Positions 21,348 through 29,524 of a DNA stretch of 64,000 nucleotides are shown in pieces (position 1 is the first letter of the stretch; each line of letters begins with the position of its first letter). The notes under the pieces were generated by a model. That model searched no databases. It was given only the letters and a program-made list of their open reading frames with translations, and was not told the origin of the DNA. Made by a program: the position numbers and the translations under genes. Source of the stretch: Anaerococcus porci (GTDB lineage Bacteria > Bacillota > Clostridia > Tissierellales > Peptoniphilaceae). Location: assembly GCF_009696575.1 (NCBI RefSeq), contig NZ_VULQ01000009.1, positions 31,348 through 95,347 of the forward strand. Reading direction: 5' to 3'.

Positions 21348-22298
21348 TTATTCTCCTTCATTTTTCTTTTCTAATTTTGAAATTTTCTTAAAGACATTTT
21401 TAAATCCTGTTACTGTTATCCAATCACTTTCAATAAATTCTCCACTTGTCTTTATATAAGGTGTATCAGGATTATCTAAGTATAAAAGTTCTGTCATCAT
21501 TCTTCCCTTAAGGCATAGTGGTCTTCCGTCACTTGGTTTTTTGGCAATAACCGCAATATTATTTCCATTTTTTGAATAAATTTCAAAATCACATCCAAAC
21601 TCACAAACTTTACACTTAACAGTCTTTTTATCAGAATCAAAACTTCTAACTTTTCCTAATATCCTCTTATCTGTTAAGGCTCCTACTGGACATATAGAAA
21701 CACACCTATTGCAAGATATACAATATGAATGAGCAAAATCTTCTCCCAAATCACAAGCAATATATGTATCATATCCTCTATTTGCGAAAGATAAGATAGA
21801 CCTATCTTCTATTTGTCCACAAATTGATACACACTTCCCACAAAGAATACATTTAGCATTATCCTTCATTATATAAGGACTAGATAAGTCATAAAATTTT
21901 TCTCTTTTTTCTCCATCAATGTCCCTAAAATTAACATCATAATCATAAGCATATTTTTGAAGCAAACACTCCCCTGCCTTTTGACAAGTTAGGCAATCAT
22001 TTGGATGTGAATCTAATAAAAGTTGTAAAATGCCCTTTCTTTTCTTGATTAAATTTTTACTACTTGTCTTAATCTCCATACCATCTTTAACTTTCGTTGA
22101 ACATGAAGTGTCGATCTTTGTCCAACCATTATTTGTAATTTCAACTATACAAAGTCTACAACCACCAAACTTTTCAAGACTTGGGTCATAACACAAACTT
22201 GGAATTTCAATGCCATTTTCTCTAGCAACATCCAAAACAAAGCTATCTTTTTGAGCTTTTATTTCTTTACCATCTATTTTGATACTTACATAACACAT
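21348..22298 (-). CDS. NuoG/HydA-N-like iron-sulfur subunit of the formate dehydrogenase complex
   Basis: 316 residues packed with clusters: [2Fe-2S] C36/47/50/66, His/Cys3 H98/C102/C105/C111, [4Fe-4S] C150/153/156/160 and C193/196/199/203, and a MopB-type site C229/232/236/262. It is colinear with the first third of FdhA but stops right after the MopB cluster, with no catalytic domain, so it looks like a duplicated electron-transfer module. It lies between the NuoF-like gene (4-base gap) and fdhA (1 base between stop and ATG). Two parallel wires could connect different electron donors or acceptors, as in bifurcating complexes. AAAGGGTG precedes the ATG. Confidence 0.85.
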   Translation of the reverse strand: MCYVSIKIDGKEIKAQKDSFVLDVARENGIEIPSLCYDPSLEKFGGCRLCIVEITNNGWTKIDTSCSTKVKDGMEIKTSSKNLIKKRKGILQLLLDSHPNDCLTCQKAGECLLQKYAYDYDVNFRDIDGEKREKFYDLSSPYIMKDNAKCILCGKCVSICGQIEDRSILSFANRGYDTYIACDLGEDFAHSYCISCNRCVSICPVGALTDKRILGKVRSFDSDKKTVKCKVCEFGCDFEIYSKNGNNIAVIAKKPSDGRPLCLKGRMMTELLYLDNPDTPYIKTSGEFIESDWITVTGFKNVFKKISKLEKKNEGE

Positions 22299-22302
22299 AA
22301 AA

Positions 22303-23841
22303 TCACCCTTTAGCTACAGCTTTTGGCTTGATTGGACATACATCTAGACAAGTACCACACTTAATACACTTTTCTTGATCTATTTTATGAATTTCTTTTT
22401 TACTTCCACTAATACATGAAACCGGACAATTTCTCTTACAAGTCCCACATCCTACACAATTATTTTTTATACTAAAATGTATAAGATTCTTACATGTACC
22501 AGCAGTACAATGTTTATTTTTTATATGATCAATGTATTCATTTTTAAAATATTTCAACGTTGAAATTACAGGAAAAGCTGCTGATTTACCCAAGCCACAA
22601 AGAGAAGTTTCTGTAGTTAATTCACAAAGTTCCATTAATTTGTCTATATCTTCACTTCTTCCATCACCATTAACTATTCTTTCGAGTATTTCTAGAATTC
22701 TTTTAGTGCCTTCTCGACAAGGGACACATTTACCACAAGATTCATCACATGTAAATTCCAAAAAAAATCTTGCTATATCAACCATACAGGTATCCTCATC
22801 CATAACTACCATTCCACCAGAGCCCATTATGGAATCTAGTTCTTTAAGCGTCTCATAGTCAACCGACTTGTCTAGGAATTTAGCTGGTATGCAGCCTCCA
22901 GATGGGCCTCCAGTTTGTACAGCTTTAAGCTTTTTATCATTTTCTATTCCTCCGCCTAAATCATATATAATCTCTCTTAGGCTAGTTCCCATACTTACCT
23001 CTATTAGGCCACTTTTTTTTACATCTCCTACTAAAGAAAATACCTTGGTTCCTGGAGATTTTTCTGTACCAATACTTCTGTACCAGTCCGAGCCATTTAA
23101 AATAATTTGGCAAACATTTGCTAAGGTTTCAACATTATTAATTACGGTAGGTTTTTGCCACAAGCCCTTAAAAGCTGTTCTGTGAATCTTAACCCTTGGC
23201 ATCCCTCTTTTACCTTCTATCGACTCCATAAGAGCAGTTGATTCTCCACATACAAAAGCTCCTGAACCTAACCTAAGTTCTATAGTAAAATTAAATCCAG
23301 AATCCATAATATTTTCACCTAAAAAGCCCTTCTCACTAGCCTCTTTTATAGCATAATTAAGACTTTTAACAGCTTTTGGATATTCTGCCCTTACGTATAT
23401 AAATCCTTCATCACTACCAATTGCATATCCTGCTATAATCATAGCCTCTATTACTGAATGTGGATCATACTCAAGTATGGACCTATCCATATAGGCACCA
23501 GGGTCTCCCTCATCGGCATTACAAATAATATATTTTTTATCAACATCATAATCAAAGGCAGTTTGCCACTTGCGACCCGTTGGAAAACCTGCTCCACCCC
23601 TGCCTCTAAGCTTTGAATCCTTTATAATATCAATAACTTCTTGTTGACTCATCTCTTTTAGCACCTTATAAAGGGCAAAATAACCATCTCTTGCTATGTA
23701 CTCATCAATATTTTTAGAATCTATAACTCCTAAATTTCTTAAGGCTATTTTAACTTGAATATCATCTTTTTTATCTAAATTTTCTGGATGACTTATTTCT
23801 GTATTTTCTTTTATATTTCTAAGATATTTTAAATCAATCAT
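22303..23841 (-). CDS. NuoF-like NAD(H)/FMN subunit of the formate dehydrogenase complex
   Basis: 512 residues. The NADH/FMN-binding region shows SKLRGRGGAGFPTGRKW, ICNADEGDPGAYMDRS and RLGSGAFVCGESTALM. The [4Fe-4S] motif is CDESCGKCVPCREGT with the fourth ligand in TSLCGLGKSA. The C-terminus adds a two-cluster ferredoxin domain (CVGCGTCKRNCPV and CIKCGTCLDVCPI). Unlike many HydB or NuoF relatives it lacks an N-terminal thioredoxin-like [2Fe-2S] domain. It exchanges electrons with NAD(H), and through the ferredoxin domain perhaps with ferredoxin. Together with its neighbours it makes an NuoE/F/G-type diaphorase for formate. Confidence 0.9.
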   Translation of the reverse strand: MIDLKYLRNIKENTEISHPENLDKKDDIQVKIALRNLGVIDSKNIDEYIARDGYFALYKVLKEMSQQEVIDIIKDSKLRGRGGAGFPTGRKWQTAFDYDVDKKYIICNADEGDPGAYMDRSILEYDPHSVIEAMIIAGYAIGSDEGFIYVRAEYPKAVKSLNYAIKEASEKGFLGENIMDSGFNFTIELRLGSGAFVCGESTALMESIEGKRGMPRVKIHRTAFKGLWQKPTVINNVETLANVCQIILNGSDWYRSIGTEKSPGTKVFSLVGDVKKSGLIEVSMGTSLREIIYDLGGGIENDKKLKAVQTGGPSGGCIPAKFLDKSVDYETLKELDSIMGSGGMVVMDEDTCMVDIARFFLEFTCDESCGKCVPCREGTKRILEILERIVNGDGRSEDIDKLMELCELTTETSLCGLGKSAAFPVISTLKYFKNEYIDHIKNKHCTAGTCKNLIHFSIKNNCVGCGTCKRNCPVSCISGSKKEIHKIDQEKCIKCGTCLDVCPIKPKAVAKG

Positions 23842-23850
23842 TTTTATCGC

Positions 23851-24351
23851 CTACTTATATTTTTCCAAAACTTTTTTAACATCTTCTTTAGTAAAGTGAG
23901 CAAGCTGCTTACCATTAATCTCAACAACAGGAGCCTTCCCACAATCTCCTAAACACCTTGTTTCAGATATTGAGAATTTTCTATCTTCTGTTGTCTCCCC
24001 TTTTTTTATATTAAGTCTTTTTTCAAACTCCTCTAAAATATCTGCCCCACCCTTTACATAACAAGCAGTTCCAAGGCATATATGTATATCTGTTTTTCCC
24101 TTAGGTATAAATGTAAATTGCGAATAAAAGGTAGCCACTCCATAAATCTCAGCCAAAGGAATATTTAGTTTACTTGAAATAAGCTTTAATATTTCTTCTG
24201 GCAAATATCCAAAAACATTTTGACCTTCTTGCAAAATTGGCATCAATGGTCCTTTTCTGTCCTTATTTTTTTCAATAAATTTCTTAAATTCATCAATCTT
24301 TTCTTTATTTTCTTCTTTATCAAATATAAAATTTCCCTTAATTGTTTTCAT
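23851..24351 (-). CDS. NuoE-like [2Fe-2S] subunit of the formate dehydrogenase complex
   Basis: A 166-residue thioredoxin-fold ferredoxin. The ligands are in CLGTACYVKG (C-x4-C) and CLGDCGKAP (C-x3-C), and YGVATFYSQF is the family signature. It pairs with the NuoF-like protein to form the NADH-reactive head of the complex. It is the first gene of the nine-gene operon; AAGGAT precedes the ATG. No consensus promoter stands out in the AT-rich 160 bases upstream, where the remnant of an IS element begins at about 24519. Confidence 0.9.
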   Translation of the reverse strand: MKTIKGNFIFDKEENKEKIDEFKKFIEKNKDRKGPLMPILQEGQNVFGYLPEEILKLISSKLNIPLAEIYGVATFYSQFTFIPKGKTDIHICLGTACYVKGGADILEEFEKRLNIKKGETTEDRKFSISETRCLGDCGKAPVVEINGKQLAHFTKEDVKKVLEKYK

Positions 24352-24518
24352 ATAATCCTTTTTTTAGCTAAAACTTAAAGCTTTTAAAATAAAAAATATA
24401 AAACTCTTAACTTCAAAATATAAAGCTAAAAATACACATCTTTATTATTATTTTAGCATATATATATTAATTTATTTATAATTGTAAAACGTTTTTCTAT
24501 CTATGTCAAAGCAATATA

Positions 24519-25221
24519 GATAAAGTCCATATAATTGTGTCAAAAGAAAATGTCATTTGAAAGCTTAACTAGTACAATGTTTTTAACTAAAAAAATAAAC
24601 TAGGAGGTATCAAATGACTCAATTACATTTTTCAATTAATCAGGAAGATATTCAAATTTTAATTAACTCGTAAGTTAAAATTATATGGAAAATTCTCCAC
24701 AAAAGTCTTTGAATGATACCAGAAAAATTAAAAAACACTGCTATTACTATATTAGAAATGTACATCCAAAGAGTATCTACTAGGAAAGCATCTAAAGTAA
24801 TAGAGAATATATGTACAATAACATATTCTAAATTATTTGTATCATCACTAGCTAAATATCTTGAAAAAGAGGTTAAGCTATGGAGAAATAATGACCTAAG
24901 TATAATAAAGTATCCATATTTACTTGTAGAATTAGTTTATATAAAGTCAAGAGAAAATTATAGATAAGATGTTTTTTCCATAATTGATAAATGATATGAT
25001 TAATAATAGACTTGAATTGATAATTTCTTTAGAAAGACTAAAGAAATTAGAAGACTTGAAAAAGCAATAAAAATATTCGCTAATGAAGAATCAGATATTA
25101 AACTAATAGGCGAAATCCTCATTTATATCAATGAGGATTGGATTATATCTTATAAATTATATATTAGAATGAAATAGTAGATATTGGACTAGTAATTTTA
25201 TGCAAGATTTTGGACTTTACA
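24519..25221 (+). mobile_element. decayed IS256-family insertion sequence
   Basis: The only content of this 1-kb gene-free stretch. The left end (from TAAAGTCC at 24521) and right end (GGACTTTA at 25212-25219) form an imperfect inverted repeat. Inside, a start MTQLHFSINQEDIQILINS is at 24614-24673 and then a stop. A middle piece at about 24745-24965 (LEMYIQRVSTRKASKVIEN, then FVSSLAKYLEKEV) reads as IS256 transposase. The C-terminal part (about 25000-25178) appears only with frameshifts, ending IRMK. About 500 bases of the catalytic core are missing, so it cannot transpose. It is related to the copy at the right end of the window. Confidence 0.88.
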
Positions 25222-25387
25222 ACCTTTAATAACATTGAAATTATAAAAAACAATATATCATGTATTGCTATTATTAATTTATATTTTTTAACAATTTTCA
25301 TATTTACTTCAATAATCTAGGGCTAATACAAAAATTATCCATCTAGTATTTCACAATTTATATAAAACTTTAAACAATTAAAATTTC

Positions 25388-26017
25388 TTAACTAATTTCA
25401 CTTAAGCTACCATTTTCCATAAAAAAAATCTTATCACAAAGCTCTTCTATTATATTTTTTTCATGAGAAGATACTAATATTGTTTTTCCTTTTTCTTTTT
25501 CTTCTTTTATTATATCTATTAAAGAATCCACTCCTTTTTGGTCTAAAGCTATAGTTGGTTCATCAAATATTAATATCTTTGGATCTTCTAATATTACATT
25601 TGCAAGTCCTAATCTTTGTTTCATCCCAAGTGAATAAGTCTTATAATTTTTATTCATAGCATGTTTTAAACCAACTTTATCCAAGACTTCTATTATTCTA
25701 TTTTTGTCGGCAATTTTTCTTATTGATGCTATCATTGCTAAATTGTTAAAACCTGAAAGTTCATCTATAAAGGACGGATTTTCTAAAAGCAATCCTATAT
25801 CATTATAAATCGCATTTCCATCAATTATTAAATCATCAATTTCTATACAACCACTATCTAGTCTAATAAAACCACAAATCGCCCTAAATAACATTGTTTT
25901 TCCTGAACCATTCTCCCCTTGAAAACCATATACTTTTGCTGATTCAAGTTCTAGATTTATTTCACTTAATACTTGATTTGATCCAATCTTTTTAAAAGCT
26001 TTAGTAACTTTTATCAT
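25388..26017 (-). CDS. ABC transporter ATP-binding protein
   Basis: 209 residues, shorter than most exporter ATPases (230-300). The Walker A motif is GENGSGKT, the signature is YSLGMKQRLGLA, Walker B is ILIFDEPT, and the H-loop His is in VSSHEKN. It is the last gene of the exporter operon (stop at 25388), overlapping the upstream permease gene by 4 bases. With the two permeases it makes an ABC-2-type exporter. The likely cargo, or the target of protection, is the secreted protein encoded at the head of the operon, by position only. Confidence 0.9.
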   Translation of the reverse strand: MIKVTKAFKKIGSNQVLSEINLELESAKVYGFQGENGSGKTMLFRAICGFIRLDSGCIEIDDLIIDGNAIYNDIGLLLENPSFIDELSGFNNLAMIASIRKIADKNRIIEVLDKVGLKHAMNKNYKTYSLGMKQRLGLANVILEDPKILIFDEPTIALDQKGVDSLIDIIKEEKEKGKTILVSSHEKNIIEELCDKIFFMENGSLSEIS

Positions 26018-26754
26018 TCTTCCCTCCCATAGTAATCATAATATTTTGGCAAAAAATATAATAATAAAATAATAATTATAAAGTAAATTAAGATAAACAG
26101 CAAATTTACTTTTAAGTCGAATTCTCCTCCATAAAAATCTTGCTTCATAATAAGTGATCCTTGCCCTAGGATAAATCTTACGTTAGATAGGATTGCAATA
26201 AGGAGATTTATTATAAATACAGACAATGCAAATAAATATTTTGTAAATAAGGCTATCATAAAAATCATATTAGTAAATAAAATATTTTCTAATATATAGA
26301 AAATAGCAACTCTCACAAAACCTTTCATAAGATATAGATCATTTTTACCTTGTAAAGAAAGATATAATAAAATTATTGAAAAAAACAACAAGCCAATAAA
26401 TACATTGAATATACTTGCTCCTAAAATTTTCCCAAGAAAATATTGTCTTTTGCTTTTAAATTTAGGCATTATATAAGTTCCGAATTCTATGTGATCCTTG
26501 TAAAATATTTCAGATATTCCAAAGACTGGTACAAAATGTATTACAAAAAATGAAATTGGAAGTATGAAATTATTGAAATCAATAAAATTTCCATTATCTT
26601 TAAATGCCTGCTCAATAAAAACTTCTATAGGTGGAGTTTCATTAAAAGCCCCAAATGTTATAAGAATTAATAAAATTAGATAAATTCCCATAAAAATCAT
26701 AATTTTTTTGCTTTTTTTTAAAAGCAAGTCTATTTCTCTAAAAAATCCACTCAT
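26014..26754 (-). CDS. ABC-2-type membrane permease
   Basis: 246 residues with six hydrophobic segments (near residues 17-37, 62-82, 108-130, 150-170, 175-195 and 218-238) and an otherwise unremarkable sequence. It has the topology of ABC-2 exporter permeases. It overlaps both neighbours by 4 bases (ATGA), which points to strict translational coupling and a heterodimeric transporter with the adjacent permease. AAGGAA precedes the ATG. Substrate not identifiable. Confidence 0.78.
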   Translation of the reverse strand: MSGFFREIDLLLKKSKKIMIFMGIYLILLILITFGAFNETPPIEVFIEQAFKDNGNFIDFNNFILPISFFVIHFVPVFGISEIFYKDHIEFGTYIMPKFKSKRQYFLGKILGASIFNVFIGLLFFSIILLYLSLQGKNDLYLMKGFVRVAIFYILENILFTNMIFMIALFTKYLFALSVFIINLLIAILSNVRFILGQGSLIMKQDFYGGEFDLKVNLLFILIYFIIIILLLYFLPKYYDYYGREE

Positions 26755-27551
26755 ATTATTTCCTTATTTTTCTTAAAAATTAAAAAGTAAAGGCAAGATA
26801 TTAAAAATAAAAGCAAAGGATATATAAAACTTGAAAAACTATGTTTTATTATTACCCCATTAAGAAAAGAGCTCAAACTCAAAAAGTTGTTAAAAATCTC
26901 GAACCTACTTCTCAATATAGACATTAGTAAATCCAATATTATATCAAGTATAAAAACCCCGCCTATTCCAAGATATTTAGACTTAAATATATCATTTAAG
27001 AACATAGCAAAAGAGCCTATAATTCCTCCTATAATAAAATCTATAAATATACTAGCTAAATAAAAAAGCAAAGGACTCTTTACTATGAGCTTTATCAAAA
27101 ATAAATCATTGTTGAATGTAGTATTATAGTAAGTTATAGGTAGGCTTGGTCTTAGTAAAAGCCATACTGCAATATTTATAAGTAAAACTAGGCTAACACT
27201 TAAACCTGCATATACAAAATTTATCAAAAATTTTTTGACTGTATATTCCTTATCTGTTATTTTAAGCATATATGTCTTGTATATACCACTTTCCCTATCT
27301 TCAACAAAGGAATCTGCCATAGGTAAACTTGCTAAAATAAAAGATAAAAAAACAAACATGATAATAGCGTTACCAAGAGAACCATTTATCATAATATTTT
27401 CAAGAAAAGATGATTGTACTATAAGCTTATCATTAAAAATTATAGCTTTTCTTCTAGGTAAAATATCCACTAAATTTATTAAAATTATTATGAAAATAGT
27501 AAAGAAAAACCTTTTTCTTTTAAAAAATCTATAAAAACTTTCTTTAATCAT
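26751..27551 (-). CDS. ABC-2-type membrane permease, second subunit
   Basis: 266 residues from the ATG at 27549-27551. An ATG two codons upstream abuts AGGAG with no spacer, so the inner one, six bases away, fits better. The first hydrophobic segment follows YRFFKRKRFF. The next extracytoplasmic region is polar and is followed by FLSFILASLPMADSFVEDRE, the last part resembling the coupling region of ABC-2 permeases. About six membrane segments in total. Overlaps the downstream permease by 4 bases. Confidence 0.78.
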   Translation of the reverse strand: MIKESFYRFFKRKRFFFTIFIIILINLVDILPRRKAIIFNDKLIVQSSFLENIMINGSLGNAIIMFVFLSFILASLPMADSFVEDRESGIYKTYMLKITDKEYTVKKFLINFVYAGLSVSLVLLINIAVWLLLRPSLPITYYNTTFNNDLFLIKLIVKSPLLFYLASIFIDFIIGGIIGSFAMFLNDIFKSKYLGIGGVFILDIILDLLMSILRSRFEIFNNFLSLSSFLNGVIIKHSFSSFIYPLLLFLISCLYFLIFKKNKEII

Positions 27552-28086
27552 AAACATCTCCTAGGTCAATTGTCTTATAGTATAGATTTCCTTTTTTATA
27601 TTCTTTTTTATATTGATCTAAGTAAGTATTGATACTTATTAATAAGGCATTCTTATAATCACCCTTATCTTCTATCCAGTAATAAAAAGCATACCTTTTC
27701 TTCTCTCCCTTTTTTATGTTTAAATCTTTTAAATTATAAGTCGGTTCGAATATAAGTTCTTGCTTTTCAGATTCTCTTATATTCTGAACTATACATGAAG
27801 AAAAATCCTGATATAAACTAAATGCATATCCTAATTGTACTATATTCATATCATTTTTTTGATTCATATATTCAATATCTACACGAAGAGCTTTCCTACC
27901 TCCAAAATTTTCTATCTTTCTATTATATATTTTTACTTCAATATCTCCTAAATCAATATTATCTTTGTAAGAATATTCCTCTATCTTAGACTTGCTTGGA
28001 TATCCTGCATTAGCCCTTTGATAAAGAAAAATATATGAAAAAATTAAAACTATAAAACCTAAAGATATAAGAATCTTCTTTTTCAT
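27544..28086 (-). CDS. membrane-anchored extracytoplasmic protein of the exporter operon
   Basis: 180 residues. One N-terminal hydrophobic helix (residues 4-22) follows three lysines and acts as a signal anchor or signal peptide; ANAG at about 26-29 could be a cleavage site. The rest is a soluble, Lys/Tyr-rich beta-type domain with a single Cys. No family recognised. GGAGG lies ten bases before the ATG. It overlaps the lipoprotein gene by one base and the permease by a few. Its position suggests a helper or immunity role for the secreted protein, as inference. Confidence 0.7.
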   Translation of the reverse strand: MKKKILISLGFIVLIFSYIFLYQRANAGYPSKSKIEEYSYKDNIDLGDIEVKIYNRKIENFGGRKALRVDIEYMNQKNDMNIVQLGYAFSLYQDFSSCIVQNIRESEKQELIFEPTYNLKDLNIKKGEKKRYAFYYWIEDKGDYKNALLISINTYLDQYKKEYKKGNLYYKTIDLGDVYD

Positions 28087-28769
28087 TATTTTATATCCTC
28101 CAAGCTTTCAACTTCTTGCATTGAAGATATCATATTTTCATAATCTTCATATAATTTATCCAAATTAGAATCTTTTCTATCTAAAATTATGGTATTTTGT
28201 GCACCTTCACTAATAGTGCTTGCTTTTGTCATTATAAAATCACTATTATAAATCCTATAAGTTCCATCAGACAAATCAATTCTTATCCCATCATCTTCTT
28301 TTTTTATAGAACTTATATTATTATCCATTAAATTATCATATAAATTTGAAATATCAGGGTACTTGCGACTCAAACCCTTTACAAAATCAGAATCATCAGA
28401 AATTTTCCCTCTATAAAATTTATTTTCTATTATATTTATATATAAGGCTTTATTTCCTTTAAAAAGATAAACTATTTCAATTGGTTTATTAGGATGATAA
28501 TAATTTTTCATATAAGAAATATTTTTATCATCCCAATTTACATTCATGTTTTCTGATAATAAACTTCCATCTTCATAATAAGTTTTGTAATATAAAGCTT
28601 GTTTGGGATTTGCTTTATAGATATTTTCTAAAAGCTCAGCATCCTCTTTGTCCATATTAGATAAACTTTTTTCTATATTTTGGTTTTTTTCATTCTGATA
28701 GTCATCATTACTACATGATGAAAATATAATCACTATTAAAATTAATATAAGAGTAAATTTCTTTTTCAT
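28086..28769 (-). CDS. predicted lipoprotein
   Basis: 227 residues. The N-terminus (MKKKFTLILILIVIIFSSCSND) has a charged start, a hydrophobic run and the lipobox FSSC with lipid Cys at position 19. The mature part is Asp/Asn/Lys-rich; the pattern of paired strands (MNVNWDDKNISYMKNYY, GNKALYIN) recalls LolA/outer-surface lipoprotein folds but no family can be named. The ATG has no Shine-Dalgarno sequence; the bases before it (TTCATGTATTAATATATTTTT) lie next to one copy of the 15-nt inverted repeat. It lies 44 bases past the broken secreted-protein gene. Confidence 0.78.
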   Translation of the reverse strand: MKKKFTLILILIVIIFSSCSNDDYQNEKNQNIEKSLSNMDKEDAELLENIYKANPKQALYYKTYYEDGSLLSENMNVNWDDKNISYMKNYYHPNKPIEIVYLFKGNKALYINIIENKFYRGKISDDSDFVKGLSRKYPDISNLYDNLMDNNISSIKKEDDGIRIDLSDGTYRIYNSDFIMTKASTISEGAQNTIILDRKDSNLDKLYEDYENMISSMQEVESLEDIK

Positions 28770-28781
28770 AAAAATATATTA

Positions 28782-28796
28782 ATACATGAACTGACT
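28782..28796. repeat. 15-nt inverted repeat, left copy
   Basis: ATACATGAACTGACT, an exact reverse complement of 29260-29274. It lies between the secreted-protein stop and the lipoprotein start. In the transcript the two copies could pair over about 480 bases. Confidence 0.85.
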
Positions 28797-28813
28797 TAGT
28801 ATTAACTTAAATT

Positions 28814-29227
28814 TTACCAACCACAGGACCAAGAATCAGGAGACCATAATCCAGATGCTGATAGTGTAGAAAATGTACTATATTTAGATCCATGCACTAG
28901 GGCTGTTCTGTAACCATCTTCATGTATATTGCTAGAAATACAGTACTTTCCTCCCTTATTTATATAATATACAGGTGCATAAGATGTAACTTGTTTATTT
29001 CCAGCTAAGGCCCTTGCTTTTAAAGTATCCCCACTTATATTATTTACATAAAAGTATATAGGAGATGCATCTTGTTTTTCCCTAGAAGGAGTATAAAGAT
29101 TAAAATTTTTCCTTCCAAAATTAAAAGATCAAGATGTGTCGCCAGTATTTTCTGCCAAAGAAGTCCCCATCATAAGAAACAAAAACGTTATCATAAAAAT
29201 CGAAAATAAATTTTTAATTTTTTTCAT
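28814..29227 (-). pseudogene. small secreted protein with an in-frame TGA at codon 33
   Basis: AAAGGAG precedes the ATG at 29225-29227. The signal peptide (MKKIKNLFSIFMITFLFLMM, cleavage near TSLA-E) leads into ENTGDTS, then a TGA at 29129-29131, then SFNFGRKNFNLYTPSRE and another 87 codons of uninterrupted frame to TAA at 28814-28816. With tryptophan at codon 33 the protein would be 137 residues, ending SPDSWSCGW with two Cys in the mature part. Only one base change (TGG to TGA) separates it from intact. It heads the exporter operon, as do small secreted proteins of the DUF2712 or lactococcin-972 kind, though membership is not shown. Pseudogene, polymorphism or sequencing error are all possible. 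Confidence 0.75.
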
Positions 29228-29259
29228 AAGATTTTCTCCTTTAATCTATTTCTTATATT

Positions 29260-29274
29260 AGTCAGTTCATGTAT
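29260..29274. repeat. 15-nt inverted repeat, right copy
   Basis: AGTCAGTTCATGTAT, reverse complement of 28782-28796. It lies in the 5' leader of the secreted-protein transcript, between the -10 box and the ribosome site. Confidence 0.85.
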
Positions 29275-29292
29275 GAATCCTTTCTTAGATTA

Positions 29293-29321
29293 AAGATATC
29301 ATAATTTATTTTTCGTGTCAA
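29293..29321 (-). promoter_or_regulatory. promoter of the secreted-protein/ABC operon
   Basis: Minus strand: TTGACA (29316-29321), 17-base spacer, TATCTT (29293-29298), about 65 bases before the ATG. Confidence 0.65.
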
Positions 29322-29481
29322 TTAAATGTATTTATTTAATGTATTAATTAAATATATACTATATATTGATATATGCACATATATATTTTATACTCATTAT
29401 TTCTCCTTTATTCTTTTAAATTTTTATTTAACAATCAATAGCAAGTATTTTATTATTTAGGTCTAAAGAATACAAAATAAA

Positions 29482-29519
29482 AATACTATGGAGCAAATTA
29501 CTAGTCCATAGTATTTTTT
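29482..29519 (-). terminator. terminator of rpoB-rpoC
   Basis: An 11-bp perfect stem AATACTATGGA (29482-29492) with TCCATAGTATT (29505-29515). T-runs on both sides make it usable in both directions. It starts six bases after the rpoC stop. Confidence 0.85.
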
Positions 29520-29524
29520 CTTAA

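Noticed and set aside
24713..24967. An 84-codon ORF as an independent gene
   Set aside because: It is a piece of the decayed IS256 transposase (LEMYIQRVSTRKASKVIEN).
29129..29131. TGA at codon 33 of the secreted protein as selenocysteine
   Set aside because: The context (DTS-x-SFNFG) fits a tryptophan, no redox partner Cys is adjacent, and no clear SECIS-like stem follows directly.
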